Assembly: GCA_020091685.1 (NCBI GenBank) | Contig: CM034601.1 | Location: 8,496,419 to 8,560,418, forward strand | Source of the DNA: Lutjanus erythropterus | Taxonomy: Eukaryota > Chordata > Actinopteri > Lutjaniformes > Lutjanidae | Length of the DNA stretch: 64,000 nucleotides | Reading direction: 5' to 3' | In this document: piece by piece, positions 37,489 to 48,735 of the stretch | Layout: the number at the start of each line of letters is the position of its first letter | Numbering within the stretch: the first letter of the stretch is position 1 | Program-made: the position numbers and the translations under genes | The notes under the pieces: generated by a model | Told to the model about the DNA's origin: nothing | Seen by the model: the letters and a program-made list of their open reading frames with translations, nothing else | Databases searched by the model: none

Positions 37489-38581
37489 GTGTAGGATTTA
37501 GTGGCTTCTGGGTGTTAGCTTACAGATTGAAAACACCTCGCCTCACTCTATCTCTCTCACTCTGTATGAGAACCTACATGCTTAAAAATAAGGGTTCCAA
37601 TAGGGTTTTTGTCCTGAAGGGCTGATGTTCTATCCAGAACCATGTACTTCTGAAGAACTCTTTTGACGAACGATTTCATCAATAGTTCTTTGTAAGACTA
37701 AAGGTTCCATTAAAAATCCTTCTCATCCAAAAATCGCCTTTGAAAGAAAAGCTCCTATTTGTCAAGGGGTTGGCCAGGGTTCTTTGTAAGTGTAAGGGTT
37801 ACTAAGAATCCTCTTCATCCAAAGAACCTTTTTGGAAGAAGGGTTCTTCAAGGAGTATTGAAATCCTCTTTCATCAAGGGGTCTTTGTAGCATAATGCAA
37901 AAGGGGTTCTTGGTAGAAACCTCTGCGGGGGTTCTAGATAATACCCTTGGAGTATAAAATATTCTTTGCAGAACCACCTCATTGGGTTCTTGTTAGCACC
38001 CTTAGGAGGTGGGATGGTTCTGCATAGAGAAGGTTTTAGGTGAAACATTTCTTGGAGGCATTGGAGTGTTCTCTGTAGAACCTTTGAAAGGGGGTTTTGG
38101 GTGAAACCTTTCACAGATGGTTCTAGGTATGTAAAGGATCCAAACTTTATAAAAGGTTCCATGTTTTACCTTTATGAAGGATCCAATCAGAACCCTTTTA
38201 GAGAGTTTTAGAGAGTTCTACCTTGAACCCAACATAAAATTATGAAGAACATTTTATGGTCCAAGCTACTAACTTAATTATTCTGGGTGTACAGTGACTG
38301 CAAAACTTAACATAACTTAACGCTAAAGGCCGTATCTAAAGCCAGTGTTTGGTTCGTCTGTTCTTGGCTTCTGCAGAAACATGGCCGTGCAACATGGCGA
38401 CTTCTGTGGAAGAAGATCTGCCTGCTCTTTAGATACAAACAGCTCATTCTAAAGTAACAGCAACACAATGATTAGAACTTTCAGTCGATTATACACTGAT
38501 GAAAATGTGCTTATGGATTTCAGATTCTTTTTCTGACATATTCTACCAATAAACCCCTGTAAATCGTACGAACTGCACCTG
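37489..38581 (+). mobile_element. Teleost MITE (gtgtaggattta type) split by a tandem-array insertion
   Basis: The left part (37489-37580) starts 'gtgtaggatttagtggcttc' and runs to 'gagaacctacatgc'. The right part (38313-38581) resumes with 'taacttaacgctaaaggcc' and 'ccagtgtttggttcgtctgt', passes 'aacatggccgtgcaacatgg' and 'agctcattctaaagtaac', and ends near 'ccctgtaaatcgtacgaac', the degenerate inverted copy of the start. The two parts are in the order expected of one element and are separated by about 730 bp of array DNA. The MITE was therefore in place before the array inserted. A 31-base end fragment of the same family, inverted, is at 52184-52214. Confidence 0.7.
37581..38310 (-). repeat. 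Degenerate GGTTCT/AGAACC array, inverted copy of 470-1290
   Basis: Read on the minus strand it shows the same unit phrases as 470-1290: 'tactccaagggtattatct', 'agaacccccgcagaggtt', 'tctaccaagaacccc'. The units are diverged. It lies inside the MITE at 37489-38581. 'cttaa' is found at both junctions (37580-37585 and about 38306-38320), which might be a remnant of duplication, but this is weak. Confidence 0.65.
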
Positions 38582-39755
38582 ATATTTTCTGTTGGTCTGT
38601 AACCCAAGCTAACTACATTCTCATGCTTAGCAAGAAAATCAGGCACCGTGACATCAGCACTGAGTTCCATGTTGTCAGACTCTATATCCTGTTGTTACAC
38701 TTGCTTTCTCCATTAATGGGTCACGTTAGGTTGTCACACCAGACCAGTTTTAAACTGCTGATCAAAACAGAAAATGAAAACCTATTTACTGTAAAACCAC
38801 TTTGGTAAAACTAGCCATTTCATTTCCAGTGTGTGCCTCAGTCTTGTGATTTCCTCTACGGTTGGCTTGCATAGTACGGCCCAGGGGAACAACACCGACG
38901 GCTCCATTTTCACTGTGTTCCTCTGCCTGTTCCTTCCTAAACACCTTGATTAGTAGAGACAACATAAGTCCTCTCCTGGGAGGGTGTATCTCTGAAGCAA
39001 GGGCATGTTGGTGCTTGTGTACGCTTCCTTCGGATCATTGACGGATTAAAGAAAAGTGCACAAACACTTAAAGAGGACCACGGACCTGCATCTTTATTTT
39101 CTCTGAGCTGTGTTTGTGTTGTTTGAAACAGGGCAGGAATACAAAGCAAATAAAGAGCTGTTGAGGGCTATTTAATAATCTATGACCTCAATAGGCAACC
39201 AGTGGAAAGTGCAGCATCAGCAGGGCTTATCTCTTTCTACGTGTTGCCAGTAAAGATCTCTATCATCAACTTATCAAACGCTTGCAGATTATGGTCATGT
39301 CTGCTGTGGGGCAGTAAAGACCTTGCTCATTTCCCCTTAAAGCTGATGCTTTGGTGTGTACAGAGCCAAGTGCAGACTGTGGTGAGTGATATGCTAATCA
39401 CAGCCACTGTGGGCATTGGATCATGGTCAAATGACTGGAGATCAAACAGAAGCACAAAAAGCAGCCATGAAAATGCTTTGGGATTGCATTTTCTGTTTTT
39501 TTGGTGACAGACGGCAATTCCACGTGGTATTAACATTCAAACTGTATCTGGACATCTTACCTGAATAAAGAAAAATGCATGCTAATGCAGTCTGGAAATG
39601 TGCACAGAAAGCACTGCAACTGGAATGTGTTCACTTCGATCAGATGTCACCAGATGTGTTTTATTCAGCATTCTGGTCATTTTGTTCCTTTTATCTGCTG
39701 GGATGCAAACAAACTAGTGAGAACCATTGCTCATGTGACTGCAAAACACAGACCT
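38582..39755. other. Unassigned non-coding DNA
   Basis: No gene or repeat is recognised. Confidence 0.35.
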
Positions 39756-40150
39756 CTTACGGCTAAATTCCACCAGGCGTGGCTGTGGCGCGTTACGGCT
39801 GCGTCACGTCAGTCGGAGCTGATCGCAGCCATTCTAGACAATGCTTGTGATTCCATCAGCAGCGCCTTGGCGCATCCCAGAAGTGGCTCTCAGCTCCGCT
39901 TCAGATACAAACCGACTCTGTTTTTGATGGATGCTGTGTCAATTAGCACAGAGCAGATCGAACGGGCAAGAAGTCAGACACAGAAAAGGCAGGAAGAATA
40001 TGGTTAATTTTCAAAATAAAAGACCCCGATCATAAAGACACACAGACAATAAACTATTTTAGCATGTAGCCTGCTTAGCCATGGTAGAAGCACAAAATCT
40101 GGTCAAGTAAACATGATCAGGTCGGCAAAACGCGCCGCTGAAATGCTTCT
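39756..40150. mobile_element. Probable DNA-transposon remnant with CG-rich ends
   Basis: The left end 'ctaaattccaccaggcgtgg' followed by 'tggcgcgttacggctgcg' and the right end 'cggcaaaacgcgccgctg' are locally CpG-rich and roughly inverted, as in a family of fish elements starting GCTAAATTCCACCGG. Frames inside (39579-40007) carry no domain I recognise. Confidence 0.35.
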
Positions 40151-41257
40151 GAAATGCAGCTGGTGAGGCTTGCAGCCGTGGCAGGAGACTGACAGCTTTT
40201 ACTGTATTTATAGGGACGCTCTGTTTCTCCGTTGCTCTGAAACTTTGCGACAGTCAATCTGGCAGATAGCAACGAAGGAGAACAAGGTAGGGTGGTGGAG
40301 AACATAGTTTCAGCATACTTTATCGTGATGAGAGAGTTTGTTACGTTCACTTGCCATGAGTGAACAGGTGCATGAGACCACCTCCCCAACCCTGTCATCA
40401 TAACCCCAGGTGGGACATGATTCTTTTCTCCGCCAACCATGGCATGAAATATCCCCCCTTGATTTAGCGCCTTAAATTGTATCTGGATTTTACAATTTGA
40501 AGTATAAATTGGGGCATTGTGTGCAAGGCCTTATTTGAAAGGCTTTTTTGAATACCAGTAGCTGACAGCTATGAAATGTTTCAGTTAAAGCCCAGAAGTG
40601 CCAGCTGGGTAAAGCTGGATGAGGACTAATGTTTGTCTCAGAAGAAGAGCCAGAGTTTGGGCTGTTTTGAAGCACTGTTTCTCAGCCAGACAGGCCTCGC
40701 CTTCATGGCTCAACTGCTGATCTGTCAAAATTGCTTCACGTAGCGAGGGCCCCAAGTGACTCCCCACTGTCAAGCCAAATCCTGTACCTTCACCTTTACA
40801 AAGTGCAAATGGGAATGTACTGTAAGAGCTCAAGGCTCAACAGCTTTGTTACCAAGGAAACTTCAGTGGAAATTCTGCTCCCAGCCGTCCACAGGGACAC
40901 AGAGCCTTGCTTCACAATCCTACCATTGACAGAGGTATGGAGAAATAGATGGAGACTACCAACAATGTCCCCTGAATGCTTGTGTCCAATTGAAAATGGC
41001 TTTCATGTCAAGTGTGGCAGCAACGGACCAGCGGCAATAGGTCTGCTGTGCTGGTTTATCACTGACTCCTACAATGCAGTGGATTCTCTGTAGTTTTCAA
41101 CTCTTTGTAACAGAAGCACAGATGACAATGAAGCAGCAGAACTGCTAGAATTGCACTTTTCCTCACCTTAGACCTCTGGAAGAAAAGTTTAGTTTTAATT
41201 AATGTCACATAGTTCAAGATCCGCAGTTTCACTTCAAAAGCATGCATAGATTACGGT
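40151..41257. other. Unassigned non-coding DNA
   Basis: The frame at 40731-41093 (120 codons) includes a fair acceptor/donor pair (about 40882 and 40934), but its translation matches nothing I know. Confidence 0.3.
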
Positions 41258-41562
41258 TGCCAATTATTTTACGAATGTTATCTCAATATCATGACTTAAT
41301 TTCCTTGTTATTTGGAGATATCAAGTTGTTATCTTGTAATCTCTTAATTATCTCATCAGGGTCCTCACTTGTAAACCCGTTTTCCTAAGATAAGGGTCTA
41401 ATTATACTGTTATCTGGAAATATGTAATTTTTTTTTCCTTATGATTCTTGGGCTACGGGCAGGAGGCCTGCACATAATCTCACTGTGGCCACCTTTATTT
41501 TTAATCCTCAGATAAAATAATGGATCTGATCACGAGATAACTGATAACTTGAGATGACAAAG
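41258..41562. repeat. Possible foldback repeat of TTATCT/AGATAA words
   Basis: 'ttatctcaatatcatgactt', 'ggagatatcaagttgttatc' and 'attatctcatcagg' on the left half are mirrored by 'gatcacgagataactgataa' and 'cttgagatgacaaagg' at the right. Arms are poorly matched, so this is a tentative call. Confidence 0.3.
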
Positions 41563-42429
41563 GAATGTAATCAGTGATGATTCAGTAATGACTGGGCTTC
41601 CAAAAATGAGTGCAGGAGTCCAAATTAAATAGGTTGAAATCGTATTTTATATACAATGAGACTTGAGGAGGCTCAGACAGGCTGCAGGAACACTGCAGGA
41701 GTGCAAGATGAACCCAACACTGAAATCTGACAATAAGAAGCAGCGATAAGTCCTCCACTAATTAACTGTCAGACAACACAAGTTACTGGCTGGAATAGAC
41801 ATTTCGAAGGAAGACACTGCGGTTGTAGTGTTCTTGTTACAGATTTCTCCTTCTTAATGTTTGTGTTTTCGAGGATTCTCTTGTATGTATTTATTTCTTT
41901 GTTCTTTGTATTCTCTCTTTTATTTTTAGGGGAGGATGAGGCACTATAAAAGTCCCCTTTGATTGTAAATGCATAATTTATATGTGAGGTGCAAGGCAGC
42001 AGAGGTATTTTGAGATATTAGGCCAACTCATGCTTTTTAAAAATGAAAGAGTTGTACAATGCCTAACATTTTGTAACATGTTAAGTCTATTAATAATACA
42101 CTAATTTTAGTCTAACTTTATTTTTCACTATCTGACCACCATGGGGATCTATAAAAAAGTCAGGGAAGAACGCCTTAAAAACAGATGCAAGCACAAAAAG
42201 TACTCTAAGAACAGAATACTTGATATTTTGAATTAATTTGTTTAAATACAGGCTTAGTATTCATAACTACAGGCACACTCAGCTGCACATGCACATTATG
42301 GTAAAACAAATATGATTTTTTGACAGATATTGCAATTGTGATATGTTTCATGGTAAGGAATGATCAGTTTTGCATCATGCGTTTCATTTTCAATCAAAAA
42401 AGAAACACTATAAAATTATTTAGTCCTAG
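41563..42429. other. Unassigned non-coding DNA
   Basis: AT-rich sequence without recognised features. Confidence 0.3.
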
Positions 42430-42525
42430 TACTCAATCCAAGACAGACCCAATAGTTCACACCAAGAGCAAACACTAAGGTGACAGTGGCAAGCAGAAAC
42501 TTCCTTTAAGAGGCAAAAAACACTA
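42430..42525 (+). repeat. Fragment of a dispersed teleost repeat
   Basis: The phrase 'aagacagacccaatagttca' followed by 'ggtgacagtggcaagcagaa' and 'cttcctttaagaggc' follows a widespread teleost repeat with 'gacagtggcaaggaaaaact' at its core. Only about 95 bases are recognisable. Confidence 0.45.
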
Positions 42526-44711
42526 ATATAACAAGTCTCCATGGTGAAAAGTTTTCACATGAATTCATTTAAACATACAATATATAAGTCCTGCCACAAT
42601 GGGTTTCCCTCATTAAAACAACAACAAAAGTCATAGTTTGATGACATCTGGAGTGGCATGGGATCATGGGAGATTTTATCTTCTCTTTTGAACAACCACC
42701 ACAAGTTTTATTCACGTCATGCTTAGTCACATTTGCCTTCTTCCTTTCTCAGTCTCTGACATATCCAGTCTTTTGAGGTTATAGCAACTGGCGGCTAACA
42801 AGGAAACACGCTGTTACCTTGAATTACTTATGGATTTCTCATACGGATTGTGTGAACATTGTTGGAAACACTGGGAATAATTTAAGTACACAACTGGACA
42901 AAATATATAACATATGTTTAGCTTTTCTAGACATTTCAGTGCAGAAACGTTACATATTACTTTACTTTTGTCACACATTTCACCTTCATCAATAAATGGC
43001 AGCTTTCTTAATTTGGATATTGCAATTTAGATAATATTTTGAGCGATTGTGCAGCACTGGTCACCAGTCTATATTTTTACATGGTGGGAACATCCACAGG
43101 TCTTCAAACACTGGTCCAATTGAGACTCAGTGGCCCCCACACCAAGTCTACAAAACTTCCTCTCCGACAGGACAAACAGGAGATCTGATTATGGATGCTT
43201 AACGCCATTAACAACCACAATGAAGATGCTTGTCTTTAAACTCAGAGACTCACACTTTGATGTATGCTCCCCTATAGAGTTCCTGCAGGGCTTTTCCTGG
43301 CACTGCAGCATATATTTTATACAGCCCCCTCTACATGTTGAGGAGGTTTGTGAATAATCCTACAGTGTCTGGGAATCAAATTCATTTTCTCCTTCACATG
43401 TCAGATCCGTTTGACGGAGGCTGTGTGAATGTATAACCGGACAGTGGAGCCTACTGCGTAATGAAGAGAGCTCAGCTGTTTGGAATTTTTTTTTCCACCA
43501 TCCAGCTTTCTCATTAACCAGGCCTTCACCTCTTTCCAGCTGACTGACTGTGTCTTGCACCCTTAATTCTGACAAGGGTTCAGCATCACTTGATGTGATG
43601 GAGCCGCCAGGCAGGTCGGTGATGGAGGCGCTCCTCCTCTGCCTACGTTCATTAAGGCTCCCAGAAGAAAAGGCAGATTAAGGTAGCCTTAACTGGAGCA
43701 TGTTTTACCCCCGCACATTATGTTGAGCGCTAACCTTTTCAGCTGAAACAAACAAATCATTGAGTAAAGGTGCTAATAGGGGATACATGCCTGCTGGCGA
43801 GCGTGCTTGCATGTGTTGTTTGTTAAGTGTAAGGAAAAAGGGGGAGTGAGGGTTGTTGGGGAAGCGAAGACTGGGGGGGGGGGGAGTTGACATGACTGAA
43901 GATGAGCGCATATAGCTAACTTTGTTATCTCCGGTGAGGCAGTGCATCAGGCGGTGTCCTCTCTGCTACCCAGAGATGGAGTGCTCAGGGGGAAATAACA
44001 GGATTTCTAAAAGTAGCTAAGATTTCATCTTGTAGGTAAAAAGGTGAAGGTAATATTTTAGTTTATGGGACAGTTTTCCCTGTTTTAGCTCAGCTGTGGG
44101 GGAAGTTAATCAGTCGTTTCCTAAGTGGCTCTGGCAGGAACAGATGACGAGAGCCGCATTCGTTTGCGGATGCTAAGAGGTAAAGTGAAACTCCTCTGAT
44201 TCTGTCCAATTTGGCTCGTCTGTCTGCAGACAAACCTTCAAAAAGCGCCCACTTCCACGTTTCTCATTCTCTCCCAGGAAAAAAAAAAAAAAAAAAGAGG
44301 CAAACTTATGTAAGAGCTGTGAATGTTGCCTCAGAAGTTTGCAGAAACGATTACTGTGGAGTTGCAAAGTAAACATGCCAGATGTCCGCGTAAGGTCTGT
44401 TTGAGAAGATGCTTTTTGGAGTGAAGTGAGGAGACAAGTTACTGTCCAGTGAAAACCTAGAAATGAGTCCTACAGCAGATACTAAAATTTACCACATTAA
44501 CTTTTTTCTTTGTTCTGTTTCTGAGAAGGGCTTCATCTGTTTTTACAGTCATGGGAACAAATGCAGTTAAAGCTATTACAGGGAGTTTTTAACTTGTTAT
44601 GAAACAGTCGTGACCATCAGTGAGGATACTGGCTATTTCTACACCGTCATTCTTAATGCCCGTCACCGGGTCAGATGATTAATAGATGAGATCTTTGGTC
44701 CATCACCTACT
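42526..44711. other. Unassigned non-coding DNA with homopolymer runs
   Basis: A 12-G run lies at 43873-43884 and a 17-A run at 44280-44296. The stretch 43590-43720 ('acgttcattaaggctcccag' near 43646) is repeat-free and might be conserved. No exon is recognised. Confidence 0.35.
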
Positions 44712-45245
44712 TTAAGAAGTCTTCTCCTTCTTCCCAACGGGGAAATAAGGCTTCGACGATCCAACGTCATTCATCTCGCACTTTTGCCATTTTCTGAGCC
44801 TCACCTCATGTAAGTTTCATTTCTCTCAGCTTGCCTTCAGCTGTCCTGTGTCAGGTGTTCTTTGGCTGTCCAGGCTTTCATTTTCCAGGTGGTGTCCATA
44901 TTAATGCTGCCTTCGGTATCCTGTCCTGGTCCATTCTGAGTGGGTGGTCTGAGCCATCTGAGCCTCCAGTTTTTTTATTTCATGGATCACACTGTTGAAA
45001 CCAGCAGCTCCTCAACTGATATTTTGTTGGGCCATTAGATGCTGCAGATTTTCCTCCTCACTGTGGAAGGCAATGTCCATGTCTTCTTTTACTACTCACC
45101 ACCATTCTGAACTGTATAACAGGACAGATTGGACATTGCTGTTTTAGAGTCTAATCTTTGTCCTGACACTGTCTTGCCAACTTCCAGATCGACTGAAGTA
45201 TCGCAAATGCCACATGACCTTTGGTAAACTTTGCTTGGATGTCTT
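44712..45245 (-). mobile_element. LINE (non-LTR retrotransposon) ORF2 3' fragment, pseudogene
   Basis: Minus-strand translation gives the end of a LINE reverse-transcriptase polyprotein. It contains a 'YK..RL..S.V.SVLLY' type segment near 45100-45130 and 'RMDQDRIPKAALIWTPPGK' at about 44881-44937. Then comes a P-K-N-T and E-A-Q-K-M-A-K tail, a W-x-x-I-V-E-A-L ending near 44745, and a short 3' untranslated tail ('gggaagaaggagaa' in reverse complement). The R-M-x-x-x-R-I-P-K-x-A...G-R-P-K-x-T-W block is typical of the C-terminal part of several fish LINE clades; I do not assign the clade. Several in-frame stops and frameshifts show it is dead. The 5' part is missing, as usual for 5'-truncated LINE insertions. 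Confidence 0.8.
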
Positions 45246-45264
45246 TTTTTAAAATTGGGAGACA

Positions 45265-45440
45265 TTGATTCCTGTTTCCAAAGCTCAATGTGCTGTCCTC
45301 ACATGTCTTGTTTTGTCCACAACTGAAACATATTCAGTTTACTGTCACAGAGGACAACAGAAACCAAAAAAATAGTTCAATTTGAGAAGCTGAAAAACAC
45401 AATTTTGATATTATTTGCTTGAAAATAAAGTACATTTCTT
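45265..45440 (+). mobile_element. Partial teleost MITE, same family as 5762-5995
   Basis: 'cctcacatgtcttgttttgt', 'ccacaactgaaacatattca', 'gtttactgtcacagaggac' and 'gaagctgaaaaacacaattt' follow the interior of the family. Both termini with ATCGATTA words are missing. It abuts the LINE fragment. Confidence 0.65.
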
Positions 45441-46250
45441 ATCATGTAAGGGCATCTTTATGCATAGATTGCATAAAGAAGGATGATCAGGCAGTCCAGA
45501 CCAAGATATCTCCAGATATTTCCAAGAGATTGTACAAAGTGTTGGACACCGCATCTACTTGCAATTGTCAACCTTCTTTTTTTTAACCCTAAAGGCTAAT
45601 TTATGTACTCTTTACATACGAAAATATAGGAGAAATAACTTTTACATGATACAACCATCATGGCCCACTTACCTCCATGTGTCCTTTACATTGGAATGGA
45701 TGTTAAACATTACATCCACTAGAGGGCACCACTCAGTGTCACACGTTACCCCAAAGAAGATGCAGAAAAGTCATGAAACAGGGACACAAAAGTGGAGGCA
45801 GCATAGCAGATGACGGTGGTCTGTGCAACCATTAAATACATCACAACATGTGGACACAGAATTCGTTTCGCTATCCGATTGATGATGAATGTCATTTCCA
45901 ATACTTTCTTTTTAAAAACTTTTTGTCGTGTCTTGTGGCTGTGTCTTGCTTGAACTATGGGCTACACTGCCACCACGACCACCAGAGGTCCTGCTCTGTT
46001 TTGTCCATATTTGTAAGCTTTTAGAAAATGTGCAGAAATAAAACTAAAGCATTAGGTAGGCAGTAGTAAGCTGGTACAATACACTTATCTCCCGATTTGA
46101 TTCTTCATCAATGAGAATTTCCATTATATGTTAGCATTGAGCTAACAAACTAAGTGCTAGTTATTTATATATGAATAAAATTGATTCAGGAATCAAAAAT
46201 AAAAAGAACCACAATACTTCAGAGAATCAGTTTTTTTTTTCATGCACCGC
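45441..46250. mobile_element. Probable DNA-transposon remnants
   Basis: From 45580 'aaccctaaaggctaatttat' to about 46020 the sequence has the order of a fish element with 'tccactagagggcaccac' (45716) and 'ccaccagaggtcctg' (45981) in it. From 46090 'ctcccgatttgattcttcat' and 'attgattcaggaatcaaaa' (46181) suggest a second fragment. No inverted ends could be paired. Confidence 0.35.
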
Positions 46251-47039
46251 TGTAAAGCAGTGATGGACAGGAAACCACTCACATAAATCACTATTGTAAC
46301 GGTCATATGCATTTTTGAAGGCACTGACAAACGATGTCATCCTGAAGATAGGGTTGTCAGACGAGAGGACTCTCAGTTGGGTCCTTTTGAAAGAATATGA
46401 CAAACAGGCTATTTAGTTGTTTTGGGGTCTTGTCGGGACAAATCCAGGCCAGCAGACGTTGGCATACGCCATCCCACTTGTAGATAAAAAGCGCACTCCT
46501 GCCTCTGTAAGTCACAGGGCATTTGAATAGTTTTTTGGATATCTACCTGCCCCCCCCCACCAAAAAAAAAAATCTACTCTGGCAGTTTTCTGTGCGTTTG
46601 AAGACCCTCTCCTCTCTTGAGAGTGCCTCGCAGCCTCAGATCTTCTTGTTGCGAACTTAATGAAGTTAGCTTTAGCAGCACACCACACTTTATACTTTAA
46701 TGTTGCCTGTCTTGAGAGTTTCTCTGTGCATTCATTCATTTGAGGTTCTATTTGTGTATTCCCTTTACTGCCTCCTCTTCTAGGCGAGGGCTGAGGGCCT
46801 TCACATTTCTGCTGATATAGTTGCTCACCTTCACCAGCCATCCACCGTTTTGCAAGACTAATTCAGATTGCACATTATAGGGTGGCCACCTTTCCAATTA
46901 TGGTTTCTATTTACAGTATAATTACAGTAATATTTTGCCACTATAATGCAATAAACTGAGAGATAAGCCTACGGATATCAAGCTGTAGAAGGGATCACTA
47001 GTTCACCATTTGAAAAACCTAATTGTGTTCTGTGCAGTG
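46251..47039. other. Unassigned non-coding DNA
   Basis: The minus-strand frame at 46512-46841 opens with M-A-G-E-G-E-Q-L and is rich in charged residues, like the N-terminus of a transposon-encoded protein, but it ends in a homopolymer-derived stretch and shows no domain. C- and A-runs lie at 46551-46571. Confidence 0.3.
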
Positions 47040-47290
47040 GAGGCTTTTTAAACAGCATTTAAAAGCTAATCAAATCAAGGATTTGCCCAAAAAGGCATCT
47101 GGCGAGACAGCTTTTTATAGAGGCCTTTGCACAGCTTGTCTCTAATCTGAAAATGAAATTTTACTTTCAGCAGTCTGTTATCTTCTCTCACTGTTGTGCA
47201 TCAATGGTCTTGTCCTCGCTCCAAATGAAATTGTTTTCTCATGCCTGTAATATCAGTAATCTCGTGTATTAAATTGCAAGTGAAAACAAA
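47040..47290. other. Candidate conserved non-coding block
   Basis: Repeat-free sequence with 'aaaagctaatcaaatcaagg' near 47061 and 'cgtgtattaaattgcaagtg' near 47263. Texture only. Confidence 0.2.
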
Positions 47291-47856
47291 AAGCAAGACA
47301 AAGAGAATGACGCAGCTTAAAGAACATCCTGGCAGATGCTACAGTGAGGGGACGAGGATGCTGTGTGACAGCCTCTTCTGATGCATGGTTAGCACAGGAC
47401 ACAATGAGCCGCTGGAAAATAACAGCTCACGTATACGATCTCAGACTGATCAAGTCCTTCAATCCGAAACTGATAATAAGAAAACCAAGACTGAATAGAA
47501 AGTTGCTTGAGGGACACAAAGGTTTTTCAACATTGAGTTATTCTCCTTTTTTAACGTTTTGTCACTAAAATGTATTAAATTTTTGCGGTAAAGCTCTTCA
47601 TACTCTTCCTGCAGTCTGGCGTTGTTCACGTTCACAATCTGTGATTTTCATAATTAATCAGTCCAGGATCAAAAGCACAGCTTCATGCTGAATATTGATT
47701 TTAGTGTTGACTCGGGGTGTTAAATCTGTCCCTCATGACGCTGCCTTGGAATCTGACTTTGTCTTAAGTGGTTTCATTAATTGTCCTCAATGGAAATTTG
47801 ATCAGGATTTTTTGCCCATTGTGCAATATGCTAATTAGGATTCTCCTACTGAGAAA
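47291..47856. other. Unassigned non-coding DNA
   Basis: No gene or repeat is recognised. Confidence 0.3.
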
Positions 47857-47990
47857 CCACTGTTTACCTACTGTTGAACAGTGCATATACCAAAGGCTAT
47901 GTGACCATGCATTTCCCATCAGGTTTACTTTGCTTGCATTAACACGTTTGAGACGCCCACTGTTTACCTACTGTTGAATGCATATATTGA
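47857..47990 (+). repeat. Short direct repeat, 100-base spacing
   Basis: A 22-base perfect repeat starting 'ccactgtttacctactgttg' occurs at 47857-47878 and 47957-47978. Both copies are followed by 'tgcatat', with an extra CAG in the first. It looks like a local duplication. Confidence 0.85.
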
Positions 47991-48569
47991 AGCCCTGTGC
48001 AGATGTAAAAATGAAATACCTTTTGATAGACACTGTACTCAAGCAGGTTTTTCTTTTTTTTCTTCTTCGTCTTCTTCTTCCTTCTCTGGTTCTGCCCTTT
48101 CCAAAGTTGTAGCTTTCAGCTCATCTTTACAGCTGTGAATTGACAGAATCCAGTGGAACAAGCAGACTGTTACTGATTGCTCCTCTTACTTAACATATGT
48201 GTTAGCATATGTGCATGTTTACTCATCTTTATTTATGGGGAAAAAAAATTATCCCAGCACAACTGATTAGCCCTCTGATCAACTAATTATCTTAACTGAA
48301 ACACCTCTGGAGTCACCAGGTAATTGGCCCCTGGTGATAGGTTTCCTAAACAGGTAATGGAGCCTACAGACTGTGAGATTTCAGCAATCTGATAAGTTTA
48401 TTGTGAGCCACACAGCGTAACATGGATTTAATAAACTTGGGTCTGACATCACGTTTGATGTATAGACTGTAAAATGATCACACCTGCTGAATATTCGGCT
48501 ACGATATTGTTTTTTTTAATTCAGGGAGAGCAATGTAGTACAACCACAGTCTTATCTGCCAGCCACTGA
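47991..48569. other. Unassigned non-coding DNA
   Basis: A pyrimidine-rich tract rich in TTC lies at about 48048-48087. No element is recognised. Confidence 0.3.
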
Positions 48570-48735
48570 GCAGCTCTGGTCAGCAGGTGGGGTTAACAGT
48601 CTTGCTCATGGGCACCTCAGTGGTGGTAATAAAGGAGGGGCAAGCACATCCCCACCTACATTTATCCTGTCGATTGGAAGACTGAATTGGCAAACTTCTG
48701 GTCCCAAGCTCGGTTCTCTAACAGGAAGGAGCCCT
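48570..48735 (-). mobile_element. tRNA-derived SINE remnant, minus strand
   Basis: On the minus strand the order is: 'agagaaccgagcttggg' (tRNA-like arm), then a decayed B-box region 'gccaattcagtcttcc', then 'aggataaatgtaggtgggg', 'cccctcctttattaccacca' and 'ctgaggtgcccatgagcaag'. This matches the layout of teleost tRNA-derived SINEs, where the B box is followed by a body ending in a 'GAGCAAGAC' phrase. Box A and the 5' end are lost. Confidence 0.6.

Noticed and set aside
40731..41093. 120-codon frame with an internal acceptor/donor-like pair
   Set aside because: The translation shows no known domain and the splice words are of ordinary quality.
46512..46841. Charged 109-codon minus-strand frame starting M-A-G-E
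   Set aside because: It ends in a homopolymer-derived run and has no zinc-finger or transposase motif; at best a decayed transposon leader.
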